NCBI RefSeq assembly: GCF_018130825.1
Contig: NZ_JAFCJS010000004.1
Location: forward strand, 558,001 to 622,000
Length of the DNA: 64,000 bases
Source: Bradyrhizobium liaoningense
GTDB lineage: Bacteria; Pseudomonadota; Alphaproteobacteria; Rhizobiales; Xanthobacteraceae
Direction: 5' to 3'
Of this stretch, positions 62,332-64,000 are shown piece by piece (the first letter of the stretch is position 1; the number at the start of each line of letters is the position of its first letter). A program made the position numbers and the translations under genes. The notes under the pieces were generated by a model. The model saw only the letters and a program-made list of their open reading frames with translations. It was not told the origin of the DNA and made no database searches.

Positions 62332-62739
62332 ATGTTGAAATCGTTTCGCTTCGTTGCCGGAGCTTGTCTGCTTGCGAGCCTGTCGGCGGCAACACTGACG
62401 CATGCGTCGGCGGCGCCGATCGGACAACCGCTGGCGATGACGCACGCGGACCAGGACCAGATCGAACAAGTGCGCTGGTATGGACGCCGCGGCTGGGGCT
62501 GGGGCGGCGGCGCGTTCGTCGGCGGCCTCGCGGCCGGTGCGATCATCGGCGGCGCTGTGGCCGCGCCCTATTATTACGGCTCGCCATATTATTATGAGCC
62601 GGGCTATCCGCCCCCGCCCGCCGCCTATGGACCGCCGCCGGAAGGCGACGTGCAGTACTGCATGCAGCGCTACAAATCCTACAATCCGAACACCGGCACC
62701 TATCTCGGCAATGACGGCAGGCGCCATCCCTGCCCGTAG
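62332..62739 (+). CDS. BA14K-family protein
   Basis: A 135-residue secreted protein: signal peptide (SFRFVAGACLLASLSAATLTHASA), a Gly/Trp-rich and Tyr/Pro-rich low-complexity middle (WGWGGGAFVGG, YYYGSPYYYEPGYPPPP), and a C-terminal BA14K motif (YCMQRYKSYNPNTGTYLGNDGRRHPC) named after a Brucella antigen. Likely an outer-envelope lectin-like or adhesive small protein. The ATG at 62332 has an AGGAG site upstream. Confidence 0.92.
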   Translation: MLKSFRFVAGACLLASLSAATLTHASAAPIGQPLAMTHADQDQIEQVRWYGRRGWGWGGGAFVGGLAAGAIIGGAVAAPYYYGSPYYYEPGYPPPPAAYGPPPEGDVQYCMQRYKSYNPNTGTYLGNDGRRHPCP

Positions 62740-62794
62740 GGATTCTGCTCTCGTAGCCGTGTAGCCCGTCAGTGCTCGACCCATGAATGCCCGC

Positions 62795-62823
62795 GACAAT
62801 CTGGCCGGAACGGCCAGATTGTC
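62795..62823 (+). terminator. Hairpin after the BA14K gene
   Basis: A perfect 13-bp stem (gacaatctggccg/cggccagattgtc), loop gaa, followed by a weakly T-rich stretch (atttcagg). Likely terminator; T-run modest. Confidence 0.5.
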
Positions 62824-62975
62824 ATTTCAGGTCGTATTCGTCCTCAAAAATCGCATGGCTGCCATCACGCGATCGTGGTGAACCGGAGAGACCGTTCGGC
62901 GGACTCACAGACTTCAAGTCGAAATCCATTTTGATTTTTTTATTGCTGATACCGCTGTGAGATCTGAGTCTCGAC

Positions 62976-64000
62976 GTGCAGTTTCTATTCCGGGATCATC
63001 TTCTCGACACTGACCTGCGCGAGCTGAGCCGCGAGCAGGTTCCCGTTGCCGTGGAACCGCAGGTTTTCGATCTCGTCGTCCATCTCATGGAGAACCGCGA
63101 CCGGGTGGTCAGCAAGGACGAGCTGATCGACAAGATCTGGCATGGGCGCAGCGTCTCGGAATCCACCCTGACCAGCCGGATCAACGCGGCCCGCAAGGCG
63201 ATCGGCGACAATGGCGCGAACCAGGCGCTGATCCGTACCATCGCGCGCAAGGGATTTCGCTTCGTCGGCGACGTGCAGACACAGCTTGGCACGGTTCCGC
63301 CGGAGCTCGGTCGCCTCACCCCGGCGCCGCAGGCCGTGCTCGCGCTGCCCGATCGGCCCGCGATCGCCGTGCTGCCCTTCACCAACATGAGCGGCGACCG
63401 CGAACAGGATTATTTCTCCGACGGCATCAGCGAAGACATCATCACGGCGCTGTCGAAGCTGCGCTGGTTCTTCGTCATCGCGCGCAATTCCTCCTTCGTC
63501 TACAAGGGCCGCGCCGTGCACATCCACGAGGTCGCGCGCGAGCTCGGCGTGCGCTACGTGGTCGAAGGCAGCGTGCGACGGAGCGGCGACCGCCTGCGCG
63601 TCTCGGCCCAGCTCAACGACGTCTCGACCGGCAGCCATCTCTGGGCCGAGCGCTACGACCGCGAGCTTGCCGACATCTTCGCGGTGCAGGACGAGATCAC
63701 CGACGCGATCGTCGCCGCGATCGAGCCGCAGCTCTATGCCGCCGAGAGCTTTCGCGCCCAGCAGAAGCCGCCGGGCAGCCTCGATGCCTGGGGCCTGTTG
63801 ATGCGAGGGCTGTCGCATTACTGGCGCATCACCCGCGAGGACAATGCGACGGCGCAAGGACTGCTCGAGAAGGCCGTCGCGATCGACCCGGCCTATGGCA
63901 AGGCGCTGGGCCTGCTCGCGACCAGTCACATCTTCGGCGCGCATATGGGCTGGGCCGACATGGCCGCGACCGTGCCGGTCGCCGAACGCGCGGCGCTTGC
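62976..64000 (+). CDS. Winged-helix/TolB-like/TPR regulator, 3' end beyond window
   Basis: An open frame from a GTG start at 62976 to the window end (341 codons so far). Residues about 1-100 form an OmpR/PhoB-type winged helix (VFDLVVHLMENRDRVVSKDEL, LTSRINAARKAIGDNG, RTIARKGFRFVGDV). Then a TolB-like N-terminal/cyclase-associated domain (RPAIAVLPFTNMSGDREQDYFSDGISEDI, about 120-250), and from about 260 a TPR region (AVAIDPAYGKALGLLATSHI). This layout is typical of a large class of rhizobial regulators of unknown targets. A stop codon lies 18 bases before the GTG, so no longer start exists. Confidence 0.85.
   Translation, partial: MQFLFRDHLLDTDLRELSREQVPVAVEPQVFDLVVHLMENRDRVVSKDELIDKIWHGRSVSESTLTSRINAARKAIGDNGANQALIRTIARKGFRFVGDVQTQLGTVPPELGRLTPAPQAVLALPDRPAIAVLPFTNMSGDREQDYFSDGISEDIITALSKLRWFFVIARNSSFVYKGRAVHIHEVARELGVRYVVEGSVRRSGDRLRVSAQLNDVSTGSHLWAERYDRELADIFAVQDEITDAIVAAIEPQLYAAESFRAQQKPPGSLDAWGLLMRGLSHYWRITREDNATAQGLLEKAVAIDPAYGKALGLLATSHIFGAHMGWADMAATVPVAERAAL

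Noticed and set aside
1..64000. CRISPR arrays, tRNA or rRNA genes, insertion sequences, prophage or integron structure.
   Set aside because: No regularly spaced direct repeats, no cloverleaf-like or rRNA sequence and no transposase or integrase gene were found; palindromic spacers are REP-like repeats.

Overview
The window looks like chromosomal DNA of a high-GC alphaproteobacterium of the Bradyrhizobium/Nitrobacteraceae type. That placement is an inference from gene content (BA14K, DUF1127, AMP nucleosidase, liv and dpp transport clusters, many LysR and SDR genes) and from several families of short palindromic intergenic repeats that I associate with bradyrhizobia. I see no rRNA, tRNA, insertion sequence, prophage or CRISPR array.

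Layout. 1-6.5 kb: tail of an amidase, an NTF2-like protein, a Zn alcohol dehydrogenase, a large acyl-CoA dehydrogenase, an unusual SDR with Phe at the catalytic Tyr position, and an enoyl-CoA hydratase (lipid/CoA catabolism). 6.7-10.8 kb: a tiny free-standing sigma-70 region 1.1-like protein, a divergent LysR/SDR pair, a GNAT gene whose frame runs through its own terminator, a DUF1127 protein and a GcvA-like LysR. 11-15.1 kb: an MHS-type MFS carrier facing a coupled Rieske protein plus two paralogous amidohydrolases. 15.2-19.4 kb: CinA-like protein, two poorly known proteins, a TPR lipid-export-independent secreted protein and AMP nucleosidase. 19.7-22.8 kb: a type I secretion ABC/HlyD pair. 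23.7-32.9 kb: an Opp/Dpp-type ABC operon carrying an amidase and a small AtzG-like subunit, with a second, divergent paralogous binding protein; both binding-protein genes have good sigma-54 promoter matches in the shared 198-bp spacer.

33.1-45.6 kb is the most striking section: a CHASE2-adenylate cyclase, a 2472-residue FecR-containing repeat protein ending in a type I secretion signal, and, divergently, a LapG-like transglutaminase-fold cysteine protease followed by an LprI-like secreted protein. With the type I exporter 12.7 kb away this suggests a secreted surface adhesin/sensor system under proteolytic and cyclic-nucleotide control.

45.8-52.6 kb: a complete branched-chain-type ABC importer (livKFGMH) with an embedded acyl-CoA ligase. 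52.7-57.8 kb: an ABC-2-like exporter pair, a metallo-beta-lactamase-fold hydrolase, an unknown small protein and a third amidohydrolase. 57.8-64 kb: cupin, SUKH-like protein, M29 aminopeptidase, PurB/PcaB-family lyase, BA14K protein and the start of a winged-helix/TolB-like/TPR regulator that runs off the end.
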